A stretch of 64,000 nucleotides of DNA. It comes from Rotaria sordida (Eukaryota > Rotifera > Eurotatoria > Philodinida > Philodinidae). The stretch covers positions 62,001 through 126,000 of the forward strand of contig CAJNOL010000180.1 of NCBI GenBank assembly GCA_905250125.1, written 5' to 3'. This document shows, in pieces, positions 9,879-21,420 of the stretch (position 1 is the first letter of the stretch; each line of letters opens with the position of its first letter). The position numbers and the translations under genes are program-made. Below the pieces are notes generated by a model. It searched no databases and was not told the origin of the DNA. It was given only the letters and a program-made list of their open reading frames with translations.

Positions 9879-12144
9879 TTATACTGAAGGTTTAAGTTCT
9901 TCTGGTACTGTTAGTTTCTTTGTTTGAATCCATGACTGAAGTTGTTTTTTCCTAAAAAGAAAAAAAATGAGAAAAAAAGAATTTAGATTTTATTTCTTTC
10001 AATGAATAATTTTAGTATACCAAATAGGTCGTTCAGATAATGGTGGAAAGCCGTCATTTTTCATTAAATGATTTGTAGTAGCAAAATTTCTTACAGCTGT
10101 CTAAATAATAGAAAATCATATACATTGACAATTAATTATTATTAATTGATTAGTAAACATTATTAGTATAGATTTCGAATATTCTTTTCCTAATAGTTCA
10201 ACTTTTCAAAGTTTATCATCTATTGATGCAACAATAACGGTGTAACAGTAAACACATGATGAAACTAAGATCGCCTTGGATGGATTTTGGATGTGAGTGG
10301 AAGAGATTATTCCCAGAAAATAACTAAACTATATGAAAATAGACTGAAGATCTTCGGAATCGAGGAATTCGAATTTATAGAAGGTTTGTCAAAATTCTAA
10401 GTTCGATTTTCTCATTCGAGAAAGGTTTAGTTCTTATGTTTTAGTCATATTATATAAAATTCAGCTATTTTCTTGAAATAGACTTCGTCCTATAGAAAAA
10501 ATCAAAATGAATCTAGCGAGGAAATGTTTTCAATTGATCAATCGCTTTTGAATTCGAACTCGGTGCATAACGTAGATTCCAGTGAGATATGAAAAACCTC
10601 AAAAGCATAAGTCTTCTTAAACCTTCTATCCAGAATTATAGATATTTGACTGGAATTTTCATCTCTGGCATAATATATACCAATAAATCGAATGATAGTA
10701 TTTCGATCTGAGATTTGTTAGTATATATCATGCCAGAGACTAAAATTCTAGTAAAATGCCTATAATTCTGGATAGAAGGCTTACGAGAACTTATCCTTTT
10801 GAGATTTTTTTTCATCTTATTGATCTCTATCTTATTTACAGAGTCTGAATTCAAAAGCGATTGATCAATTGAAAACGTTCCATCATAAATCATTGTAGTT
10901 TTATCATACGTTCACTGTCTTCATCGTTATTCTAAAGATGTATGTCTCGATTAGAACAAAGATTATGATGAATAATAATAAGTTTACAGTATTTCTTATT
11001 TGTTCAATGTCAATTCTTAATCTAAAATTAATGCTAAAAAAAAAATTATTTACCCAAAAACGTTTGCATGTTTTATAATTTTCCACTTGTGCAAGACATT
11101 TAGAATAATCATTGCCAGCTGATAATAAACAAGCACTGACTATTTCTGATTCCTAAATGCAAAAAAATGAATGTAATTTTTTACCAAATAAATATAAATC
11201 TAAGTATGTAATCTTAAAAACAGTGCCGAATCAATGGAACTCCGATTGTCTCACTTATTCAGGTAGATGAAATTTAAATCATTATTATTTTCTTGTCTTC
11301 CAATGCAGTGTCAAAATTCATGTATCTATATAATCATATAAGTACGGGAGAAAAAAGTCATTCGCGATCATTTGAATGGACGCGAGCGATTCTGAATGAT
11401 TGCATCTGGCATTCATTTGGAATAGGATTTTTATTCTTTAACCTAATCAGACTTATTATTCTTCAATACTAATTGCTGCAACAATGAAATTCTATTAAAA
11501 AAAGAATTGATTAATGAATAAGTAAAAACTTACCGAGTGCCAATAATAATGAAATCTTTCCAATAATATTGGTAGATTAGTATTACTGATACTGGTATAT
11601 CCTTAGAAAAGTTTCTATGTGAATAATAACTAGTGTCAACACCGGTGGATTAGTACACTAGTATTTACCTTATACGAACATCCTAGGCTGTCTATTCTGA
11701 TCTATCACACTTTTGGAATTTCGCTGCCGTATCTGCTGAGGCTAATACAAAATTCTTCTAAAGCGATCTTTTCACACAGTCTTCTATTAAAGAGAGATAG
11801 CGTTTACTTAAGCTTTTCGTTAATTCAACCATGGCAATAAAGTAGCCGACTCCTATAGCCACGAATGATTGCGAACAGCTATGAATAATTGAATAGATTT
11901 TTTATTCTCCTAATGGACAAGTTTGTAATAGTTAAAACTCAATCAAATAAAAATTTCTTACTTTAAGACAAGGATTGAGTTCTTTTTGTCGATCGTCAAA
12001 TAATTTTTTCCGTTTATTAGTTGGTACATCTTGATAACGAAAAGTTCCTGGTTTGTAAGATATCTTTTCTGTAATATTATCGTTATCAATATCAATTGTG
12101 GATGATGACATCTGAAAACGATTTGTTGAATCATTCATTCTCAT
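9879..12144 (-). CDS. Twin CX9C mitochondrial protein, CHCHD7/COX23-like
   Basis: Four exons, all with GT/AG ends and keeping frame: 12144-11962, 11152-11054, 10100-10021 and 9951-9879, giving 144 residues. The core NPCLKESEIVSACL, then SKCLAQVENYKTCKRFW, contains two CX9C motifs and matches CHCHD7/COX23 (NPCLSES... and NYK.C.RFW) more closely than CHCHD1. Such proteins fold by disulfide relay in the mitochondrial intermembrane space and are linked to cytochrome c oxidase assembly. The 50-residue N-terminal extension before the core is longer than in human CHCHD7. The second intron (about 950 nt) contains a hairpin element. The gene lies about 330 nt downstream of UCKL1 and 260 nt upstream of DIABLO, all on the same strand. 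Confidence 0.85.
10521..10884. mobile_element. Near-closed palindromic foldback element in a CHCHD7-like intron
   Basis: Two arms of about 170 bp with a loop of some 15-20 bp. The outer ends are TTTTCAATTGATCAATCGCT at about 10527 and its reverse complement ending near 10878. The blocks CTATCCAGAATTATAG and CTGGCATAATATATAC recur in inverted order on the other arm. Arm identity is roughly 80-85 percent by eye. The element codes for nothing. It is probably a MITE or a decayed inverted duplication sitting within the intron 10101-11053. Confidence 0.75.
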
Positions 12145-12476
12145 ATGATTTTTATCTAATATCTTTTTTTTTTTCTACATAGAATAAACTAATCAAAACA
12201 TAGATGTTCATCACTTTTATTGAGAAACTTATCAGCGCAAGAAAAAAACAAACAAACAAACAACAATAACAATATAATATCATGAGAAAAAAAGTGAAAC
12301 AAAGAGTATATATATATATTCACCAGATCTCGTTCATAATATCGTAGTATCGATATAACAAAAGCAAAACAAAATAGGATTTACTACTAACATCCTGCGC
12401 ATATATTTCGGAATGTTCAATTTATTCTTTTTTTTTTGTTTTTTTTTAATATCGACTAGATAGAATTGTAGCATCG

Positions 12477-15400
12477 TTATATTGTTGAAAAAACATCTTC
12501 ATGTTCACTTGATCGTAATGTAGCTATTGGGGATAAATCTCGATTAGTATGATTTAATTTTGATGATATTTGAGGTGAATTTGGTGTACCCGATTGTGAA
12601 CTAACATTTCCACCTTGACCAAATATAATATCTTCATTATCGGATGCTGATGCAATTTGATCAGTACCAAAATATCGATCACCAAAATTACCTAAACCAG
12701 GACATATAAAACCTGTTTCTTCATCAAGTTCAGTATCACATGCTGTTGTAATTATTTTAACTTTTGGAAATGCATAAGCAACAGTTTGAACACCTGAATT
12801 AAATCAATTAATTTTATTAAAAAAAAAACAAAAAGAATATTAAATAAATTCTCATTTAATTTAACCTTGTTTCGATACTAATAATGAAAGTAATGCTATT
12901 TTATCTTCAGGTACATTATGATCTAATAAAACTCTTATTGCCATTAATGCTGCTGCTCCAGTAGCTAAAAAAGAAAGACTTTTTTTAATTAAAAAATAAA
13001 ACCAAAAAAAACAAATATTACCGATAGTAGCATCAAGAATAAATACATAAGCATCAGCAATATCACGAGGTAACCGAAGAAAATGAAGCTATTTGTTTAA
13101 AATGTAAAAGCAAAATCAAGAGAAAGAAATTTTATTTTTTTATTACCTCTGGTTCACCAGTTAATTGATTTGTTTGAATTAAAATTTTACCAATTTTAGC
13201 ATCTTTATAAACTTCAATTAATGCTGGTTCTAAACATTCACCAGCTCGAACTACTGATACACCACAAACCTATTAAATAAATATATATAGCTTATTTTTC
13301 TTATAAATAAATCTATAACTTACATCAGCATAAACATGTTTTTTTCCTTTATATGAAGAACCTTGTGGTGTTTCAACAGTTACATCCTAGAATAATTTTT
13401 TTCGAATTTTCTATAAAATATTTTCGAAAAACAAAGAAAAAAAAGTATTACTTCAAATGGTAATAGTGATAGAGCATATTCAATTAATACTCGCATAAGT
13501 CGTTTCGAATAAAAAATAAATTCATCACGACCTGTAAGTTTATTTCTAATGCAAAACAAATAAACAAAGAATTTATATTTTAATCAAAATTGAATAAAAT
13601 AGAATTCATACCGTATTATTGTATGAAGATATTTTATTTGTGCTGTTTGTTCAATAAGATAAAATGTATCAGGCATGGGTAAATGACGCATAAGTCCTAA
13701 TCGATTGAAAAGTTCATTTCTTACTTTTATGCCACGCTAATAGGAAAATGTCATTTGATTAGATAAAAAAAAGATAAAAAAAGTACATGATGAATTTCAC
13801 ATACTTTTTGAAGTTCACGATTCACATGACGTACAATCAAATCGATAGCTATTTGATTTTCACCACCTGAAAATAACAAAATATAATGTAGACTTATTGT
13901 TATCAAAATTCTATTCATTGTGATTTCAAACCTTCCCCATCATTCATAAACAAGATAATATTTAAGATATTTTTTCTTGAGCTTTATTTATGATGCAACA
14001 GACCTTGGGTCTTATTAGAAGTTTGCAGAAAAGATTATTTTTCAAGAAAGAATCAATCGAATATTTTTTTTAAGGACTTCTAATGAATGTACTTATGAGG
14101 GAACTACCCCGGATGATAATTCGCTTTTGAAATGAGATATACCTAATTAGGTAGTATTTGTTGAGACTAGAACAAATCTAGAAGGATTTCTCTCTATGCG
14201 CTGTCCTTCTAGAGTTATGGCCGTTTCACTGGATTTTTAATCTTGGTACGGTACTTTTGAGATCAATGACTTCTGTACCTGAATCCATGAATTTCCGCTG
14301 GAAAGACTCCATTTCCAGCGGAAACACTCACGAAAATGGTAGAAACTGCAAAGCAGAAATCTGGTAATCGTCAAAAAAAAGACTAGATTATTTGTCATTT
14401 TTTATGGAATATTACGGTATTTTCGAGATTTAATGTCTCAAGAAGAAATCATTCCTTTTGGCTGAGAGTTTTCGAATATTCTAATAATCTCAAGAGCTGT
14501 TTATGAACAAAGTTTTAGATCAAAATTCATTTGTTCATTTTTTTTTTGTAAGTATCGTACCAGGACTAAAAAATTCTGTGAAACAGTTATAACTTCAGAA
14601 GGATCGTACATGAGAATGAATTCTGCTAGACTTTTTCTAGTTTCAACAGACTTTACCTAAGCACAGGTGACTCATCCTAGACGCAAGGCGCCACCTGGAA
14701 TGGTTCTCTCGTTTGTGCAAGTAGTGTTTATCACACTAATAGTTTATTTTAAATTCCCTAGACGGAAAGGAAAGGGTCTAGAAACGGAAATTCACTTGTG
14801 TCTGTCTGCAACACATGGTACAAGTGACCATATCGATGATATAAATAAGCAGATTTAGTCATTTATACCATGGATGCGACCAATCGCACCATAGTTTTGA
14901 GAACTTGAGCCATTTTCGTGGTCGTTAGACCATATTTTGAAGCACTCGTGCCAGCTCTTGGGTCAGTAATCAAAGATCTGACACGAACAATTAAAAATAT
15001 AGCAAAAATGGTTAAAACTTTGATCCAACTGTGATAAATATGGCTGAAATAACCGAAACTGTAGCATACATGGCCATAGTTATTATATGGTTACTGTGCT
15101 CCAGACAGGAAGACACAGATGAATATCGATTTGTAAACTATTACTTCAGTCTAGGTTAAAGCGAATCGACCATCGATGAGCATTATTTGTTCTTGTGTCT
15201 TCTGAAGTGTCAAATTATATTCGAATATAGGTACAAATAAATTTCAATATTCATGTCAAGTACATCAAGAACATAAATTACAAGACTATTGCTATTTGTA
15301 ACGATGAAGAAATAAATTATCACGGTTTGGTTTTATTCTAGTTTAGTTACGAACATGAATACTAATTTATTTCGTTGAAGATAAATAATCAACTATCTTC

Positions 15401-17505
15401 TAACAGTTAAGTGTAACGAATGTGACATTCACATATGTGTGCATCTAATTTGTGTAAAATTATTAAAATAAAAAAAAAAAGATTCTATTTTTAGCTATAG
15501 TTTGTTACTTCTTCATTGGCTTTTTCTGCACCATTAATTTCGAATAATGCAAACCTTGACAGAAAAAATTTAACAAATTCTTTCATTGAAAAAATTTCTT
15601 AGACATAAGAAGATGTAAGATCGAATATAAATTTTAAACTTTCTTTTTTTTACCTCTCGGAACAATTAAATCTGCATAAATCATTGTTGGTGCAATATAA
15701 TGATCATAAGAAGGTTTAACAAAACGCGTATATTGTTGTATAACACCATCTATATCACGCCCACGTTCGGTTATATCACGTTCGAGGCGACGTGCAAGAC
15801 GAATATCTGCATCCGTATCAACGAATACTTTCATATCAAGAATCTATTCGTATAAAAAAAAAAACATTTTATTTCAAAAAACAAATAAATCTCAAATTCA
15901 ATAACACACTTCAAGAATTTCTTTACTAGCAAATGCCATAATTCCTTCAAAAATGACTACATTAGCCCCATAAAGCATTTTCTATTCATAATAATAAAAA
16001 CAAAAAAAAAACAAAAATTAGTCATAGAAAATATTTGTATTAATATTATTTTAATTGAAACTTACTGTATGTGATTCACGAGCATGTGTAGAAAAATTAT
16101 ACAATGGAATCTCGACCTAATCGATAATAAATATCATCGAATATGTTTTATAATATATTTTTTACCGTACTTGTTTACCCATTTTAAGATTTTTAAGTGT
16201 TTCAAGTAAAAGATCAAAATCAAATGCATCTGGATGATCAAAATTATAATTATTTGCATTAGCTTGCTCATGTTGTTCATCCGAAAGAACCTTTTAAATA
16301 AATAAATGTTTCTTGTATTTTCTTACTCTTTTTTTTCTTCTTTTTACTTTATAAAATGAATCCATACTTAATAAAGTAACCCAAGGTACATTTAATTTTT
16401 CAACAATTCTTTGTGCTACTGTTGTTTTACCACTAGCACTACCACCACAAATACCAATAACAAATGCTTCTTTTATTTCACCTGTTGCATCATACCAAGC
16501 TGGACGACCTTTTATTTTTTTATTATATTAGAAAATAGTAGATTAAGAATAATGAAGTTTTTCTTATTTGTAAAAAAACAAAGTACCAGCTGTATAAATT
16601 GGATTTCGACCACGAAATGAAATCCGATCATCACCAGAACGACTAGTTCTACGTAGACGTCGACGACGCATTTTACCGACTGGTGTTGTTGTTGTAGTTG
16701 TTGGACTCGTAGGTAATGTTATAGTTGGTGTCTTTCCATTTAAATCATTTTGCTTGTTTGGCAAAAAACTTACACGGCGTTTAAGTGTTGATGGTGAAAT
16801 GCTTGATGAATCAGTTAGAATAGTTTCATCATCAATATCTGAATCACTAGAATTATAGAACAAAAAACAAAGAAAACTGTTATCATTATTATTATTATGT
16901 ACTATTGTTTCAATTGAAATGTTTCCAAACCATTACATTAAGTTGTCAATTGGAAAAAGCAAAGTAGAATTTCATTTAGATTTTTTCTCTTACCTTTGAG
17001 TGTCATATTTCTCATCTGATAAATTTAAACCATTGATTACAATTGAATTTTGTTCTTTCACTTGTTTGCCGTTATTTTCATATGACATGTTTTTTTTTGT
17101 TCAATGAAATGTGTATATGATACCAACTATTTGACTTAGCGTACGTAATCAGTTATAAGAATAAAGTACGGACTGCTTACAAGCGTATATCAATAGCAGT
17201 CTCATTTTTTTTCCTCTTTCTATCATTTGATACAATTGCGTGCACATATGTAAAGGAAAAAAAAATGTAAGGAGTCGACTATGACACACGCACCAACACC
17301 AAACATTAGACAAGCATTAAGTAAATAATTATTTGTATGGAAAAGAAAGTAGCCCAAAAAAATAGATAAACATACAGCAAATTTTTTTTTTGTATTCCTT
17401 CTATCATTTATAAAATCGTTTTGTTAAATTTTTAAAATTTAATAAAGAAGTACAATTTTAAACGTACCTTTTGGTAGAACCTGAATGCCGTCGATACGTG
17501 CTCAT
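12477..17505 (-). CDS. UCKL1: Uridine-cytidine kinase-like 1: uridine kinase fused to UPRT domain
   Basis: About 560-580 residues. The kinase half has the P-loop [16 protein letters not shown] with the catalytic Asp, [19 protein letters not shown] and [18 protein letters not shown]. The second half is uracil phosphoribosyltransferase-like ([56 protein letters not shown]). The family starts pyrimidine salvage by phosphorylating uridine and cytidine; the UPRT half of animal UCKL1 is generally thought inactive. The PRPP loop here is DATIATGAAA rather than DPMLATGG. Two interchangeable first coding exons exist (17505-17468 and 17088-16994), both ending in phase 2 on AG before the exon starting at 16846. 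Later exons include 16508-16348, 15845-15653 and a string of short ones from 13867 to 12477. A 1.8 kb intron splits the two domains and holds a foldback element. Confidence 0.93.
14147..14660. mobile_element. MITE-like foldback element in the UCKL1 interdomain intron
   Basis: Inverted ends TTAGGTAGTATTTGTTGAGA (left) and TTAGGTAAAGTCTGTTGAAA (right, reverse complement), with similarity running about 100 bp inwards through GTTTCAC.GGATTTTTAATC and TGGTACGGTAC. It has no ORF of its own; an open frame from 14667 lies just outside. A perfect 13 bp stem with a 7 nt loop sits inside at 14292-14324. Sequence like its GTTATAACTGTTTCAC motif also occurs near 41.4 kb. Confidence 0.65.
14292..14324. repeat. 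Perfect 13 bp hairpin
   Basis: TTTCCGCTGGAAA, loop GACTCCA, then TTTCCAGCGGAAA. The GC content is higher than in the surroundings. It lies within the foldback element but away from its centre, so it is not simply the element's turning point. Confidence 0.9.
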
Positions 17506-17713
17506 TTTGATAGTAAAGAAAAATCTATCTACGATTAAAATAAATCTCACTAAGATATTCAATTCTTTTTCTTTTTTTTTTATTTTGCATATGTATGCGA
17601 AAAATTTATTTTATTTTAAGTTTTAACACATACATAGAAAACAAAAACAATGCTGATATTATAATGATTTGTTTTTATATTCTTATTGTTGGTTGTTCTT
17701 TGACTTGTTATTT

Positions 17714-18476
17714 TTAATAAAGTCGTTGTGGTTTACCCATAGATGATTTAACATAGAGTGCACGAACATTTTGCCAATTCTTTTTAAGTAATGAAACAAG
17801 AAAGTTGACCGATAAGTTGATATTAGCAGCTAATTCCTCAACACTCATGGTTACATTACCAACAGCAACAGCTAAACAAATTGTTTTCTTAGCTTGAAAT
17901 TTAATTGTTGATTTTATTTCTTCAACTTTTTGTACTAATGAATCACCATGCGTAATAGCTGTTGGAAATTTACCCGCTTTATTTAAACCAGGTCCTATAA
18001 AAAAAACGTAGATTTCAAGATATAATTCCTTTTTCATCTAAAATATTTACCAAGAATACGAGGAATTTGTCGAATAACAACATCTGATGCAAGAAATGCA
18101 TCATATTGATGAGACAATTTGCGTACGAGTTTTTTATCCTTATTTAATTTTTTTAAATCTTCAACAGTCATTGCTGGAATATTATTAGCACGAGCTTCAT
18201 CACAATGACGTTCGTCACCCAAAACACATACAGTAAATTTGGGTTTTGGAATATGACGAAGACGAACAGTACCACTAAAACGTTTATCACGTGATGGATC
18301 AAAATTTTTTAAAACAATTTGTAATTCGACTGTTTCGGCAAAATTACGTTTCTTGGTTTCATTAGCATAAGTTAAAACATTTTGTGCCGTTTCAAATAAT
18401 GTATCCTATTGATATCAAAAATTAAATAAGAATATTATTATTTTTTGAAACTTACGCGAGTAATTTTCGACGACAT
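17714..18476 (-). CDS. RPL10A: 60S ribosomal protein L10a (uL1)
   Basis: Three exons: 18476-18456, 18405 to about 18050, and about 17994-17714. The protein is about 215 residues, full length for the family (217 in human). The sequence aligns throughout: [98 protein letters not shown]. It forms part of the L1 stalk of the large ribosomal subunit. The start is fixed by MSSK, as in other animals. An acceptor (ATTATTTTAG) ends 28 nt upstream of the ATG. The gene lies just over 200 nt upstream of UCKL1 on the same strand. Confidence 0.97.
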
Positions 18477-19069
18477 ATTGAGATGATACGAATTTTATTA
18501 TGATCTAAAATAATTATGAATTAATTTTTTAATATACATCCTGGATATTCAAATAGTTGTTGCAGAGAATTAAAAAGAAAAATAAACAAGTAATATTCAC
18601 TGGTGATCCAATAAATACCATTGAACAATTTTTTTTAGCAAATATGTTTTAATAGATTTTTAATTTAAAATTCAATTATTATTTAATTTGATTATGTTTC
18701 AATTTTTAATTCAAATGTTTAAGTTATATTTGTTTATAGAAGTAAGTTACTAATGCACTTTGATCAACATCAATTTTGACCAATCAGATTATAGAGAATG
18801 AATGGTATGTAGAACAATTTGGCTTTTTGAAAAGATCAATAGTATGTACACTTGCTTGAACAGTTTTATACTCTTCTTCACTGATAAAGCAATTATATTC
18901 AAAAGAAATTATTGCTTCACGCGAAGATTGATATTCTTATTGAAACATCTGATGTGATACGTTGTTTGACATTATGTATATTCTAACAAAAAATTTATTT
19001 GGATGCTTTTTATTGTAGTGTCTAACAAACGAACTAATTAATAGAAATTCTCTACATTGAGAATTTCGA

Positions 19070-19200
19070 TGTAGGGTGTGAAAAAGTGAGCGTCGAGTAT
19101 GGATGGGCGGGTCTTCTTTTCATCCACCACCACACCTGCACCCACGTCACACTCACACCACCTAACTACACTCGACATCAATATATACTCACACTCACCT
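19070..19200. repeat. C/A-rich island with weak inverted ends
   Basis: A run of CCACCACCACACC and CACTCACACC type sequence, strongly strand-biased and much richer in GC than its surroundings. GTCGAGTATGG near 19093 and ACTACACTCGAC near 19165 form a short inverted pair around it. Open frames on both strands here come from the skewed composition. Function unknown. Confidence 0.45.
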
Positions 19201-19544
19201 TCGCTCAGAAGAATCGATTGATGAAGTTTCACTTTTGTAATTTTATGACAGATGATCATTACTCAGAACAATCTGCAGACAGGCATGAAAATTATAGCAA
19301 TTGCCGTAATCTTAAGTAGCTCATCTGACGATAAATGTCAATCGCAATGGGTCCAGATAAAATTTATGAAGAAGCAGAAAGATGCTAAGTGTTCTAAATC
19401 AATTTTATTTGCTGTCATACTGAATCCTTTAGGGTTCTAGTAAAATATGACTCTATCTCGAACTTTCTTTTTCTTCTTGCATAAAGAATTCTATCCTGGT
19501 AAAAAGTAGCCTATCCAATACATTTATTAGTCTAGTACTGCTAA

Positions 19545-19900
19545 TTGATTCTATGTTAAATACCTCATTTCTATATTTAACCTCTTCATTCTATATCTAA
19601 CTCCTTATTTCTATCCTTGACTTCTTATTTTTATTCTAAACTCCTTAATTCTATATCAAACCCCTTCTTTCTATGTTTAACCTCTAAATTCTATATCTAG
19701 CTCCTTTTTTTTTAATCCTTAACCTTTATATTCGATACGTAACTATTTAGTTCTACTCTTAATCCCTTATTCCTATATCTTACTCTTAAATTCTATATCT
19801 AACCCATTATTCCTGTGTGTAGCTGCTTATTTGTATGCCTAATCCGTTTTCTCTTTATCTAATCCATTATTCCTATACTTACCCTTATATGTTTGTGTAA
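19545..19900. repeat. Degenerate tandem repeat, unit about 20-25 bp
   Basis: Some 15 imperfect copies of a unit close to TTCTATATCTAACTCCTTAT, varying at several positions and slightly in length. It looks like an old minisatellite. No ORF or promoter is linked to it. Confidence 0.8.
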
Positions 19901-20741
19901 AATCCTTATATTTATGACTAGCGCTTTGAATCTATATCTAATTTCCTATATATATATATGCATTATTTCTTCATGTATATCTGCTCTGTTGTATATGTTT
20001 TTATCGGTCGACTTGTCTGTGTATACTTATATTTGTGTTCAAACTGATAAAGCGATGTCGAGGCTTATATGTTTATTCATGTCTCTCTTTGTTAAATTCG
20101 AAATGAACAAATATTATATTGTCCCTAACTCGAGCGCGATAAAAGCCAAGTGTAGCAAAAAGGCATACAATTTAATAGTTTAAATCTGCTTGCTGAACAA
20201 GCATTCTATCATACGAAAAAGGTTTATCAATTTTTTATGTCAATGTGCTCAAATGATCAACATTGCAAAAGCTATAGAAAACTCATAATTTAAATGATCC
20301 ATGAAGTTCAAACATAGAAAGATGTTTAGTGTGCAGAAACTCTACTTCTGTCGGCAACTTGCTAAAGTCTCAAAGTTTTAATGAAAAACACTTTTGATGG
20401 TGATATATTCGATGCTTTTCATATTGTGTCCAGAAGTAGTTCCGTATGGAAAAATACGAAGTCTAGATGCACGAATGTAGTACACAAATGCGATTGCAAA
20501 GAGAATAATACATACTTGAATATAGAAACGATTTTGAATTGATTGTGCATCTGATTGTTGAACAACTGTCTCTATTATAGAGAGCCTGAAAGAAAACAGT
20601 TTAGTGCAAAACCTTCCAACTACAATGTATTCGAGAGGTGCACTATGAAGTTTCTTCTACTGCGAAATGTGGAGGTGTTTTCATATGCAACTCATCAGAT
20701 TACAAAACTTTTAGTAAGGTTGTGTACATTTCTACTAAGTT

Positions 20742-21420
20742 GGAAATAATATTATTTTAGAAGGTTAATGGTGTAGTTTCAAATAGCATCAACAACAATT
20801 TTTATACTAAATTAAAGCGCGTCAAAAATAGGATTTAGCAGTACTAAATAGTAAGGATTATAGCCTCATGAGGCATTTCAAACCAAATCTCATTTAAAAT
20901 GATGATTATCACAAAGTAATGTTTATTTTTTAAAATATGGTGAATATAATCAATAATCAGTATGACCATCATTGGCATTCTTTACGGCACCCAGACGAGA
21001 CGCATACAAACATAAAAATGTTTCTCATAACCCAATGTTTGTTTCCATTTTTATCAAGACATCTGAAATATGTTTTTTTCCAGTTTTTTTGTGATGATGA
21101 TTATATTCTGTCTTTGAAAGCATTTTTTAAACTCCATTTTTGATTATTTGTTTCGATGTTTCCAGGCTAGATGTCGATTACCTTGTGATAATCATCATTT
21201 TAAATGAGATTTAGTTTGAAATACCTTATGAGAAGAATTTTTCTATGTTGACATGATGTAAAATTCAGGAATTTTCTGAACTCGACACTGAAAAGTTACC
21301 ATAACCTTTACTATGTAGCACTATTAAATCCTATCTTTGACACACTTTAATTCGGTATAAAATTTGTTGCTGACGATATTTGAAATCATAGCGTTACTCC
21401 CCTGAAATAATATTATTTCC
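20742..21420. mobile_element. Long-TIR foldback element, about 680 bp
   Basis: Ends GGAAATAATATTATTT in inverted orientation at 20742 and 21420. The arms stay similar for about 190 bp on the left: AATTAAAGCGCGTCAAAAAT against AATTAAAGTGTGTCAAAGAT, and ATGATGATTATCACAA on both. The right arm carries an extra stretch of about 70 bp near 21235-21300. The internal part has no convincing coding region. This is a non-autonomous DNA transposon by structure; I could not identify a target-site duplication. Confidence 0.75.

Noticed and set aside
9879-12144. Calling the twin CX9C protein CHCHD1/MRPS37
   Set aside because: The NPCL.ES and NYK.C.RFW pattern fits CHCHD7/COX23 clearly better.
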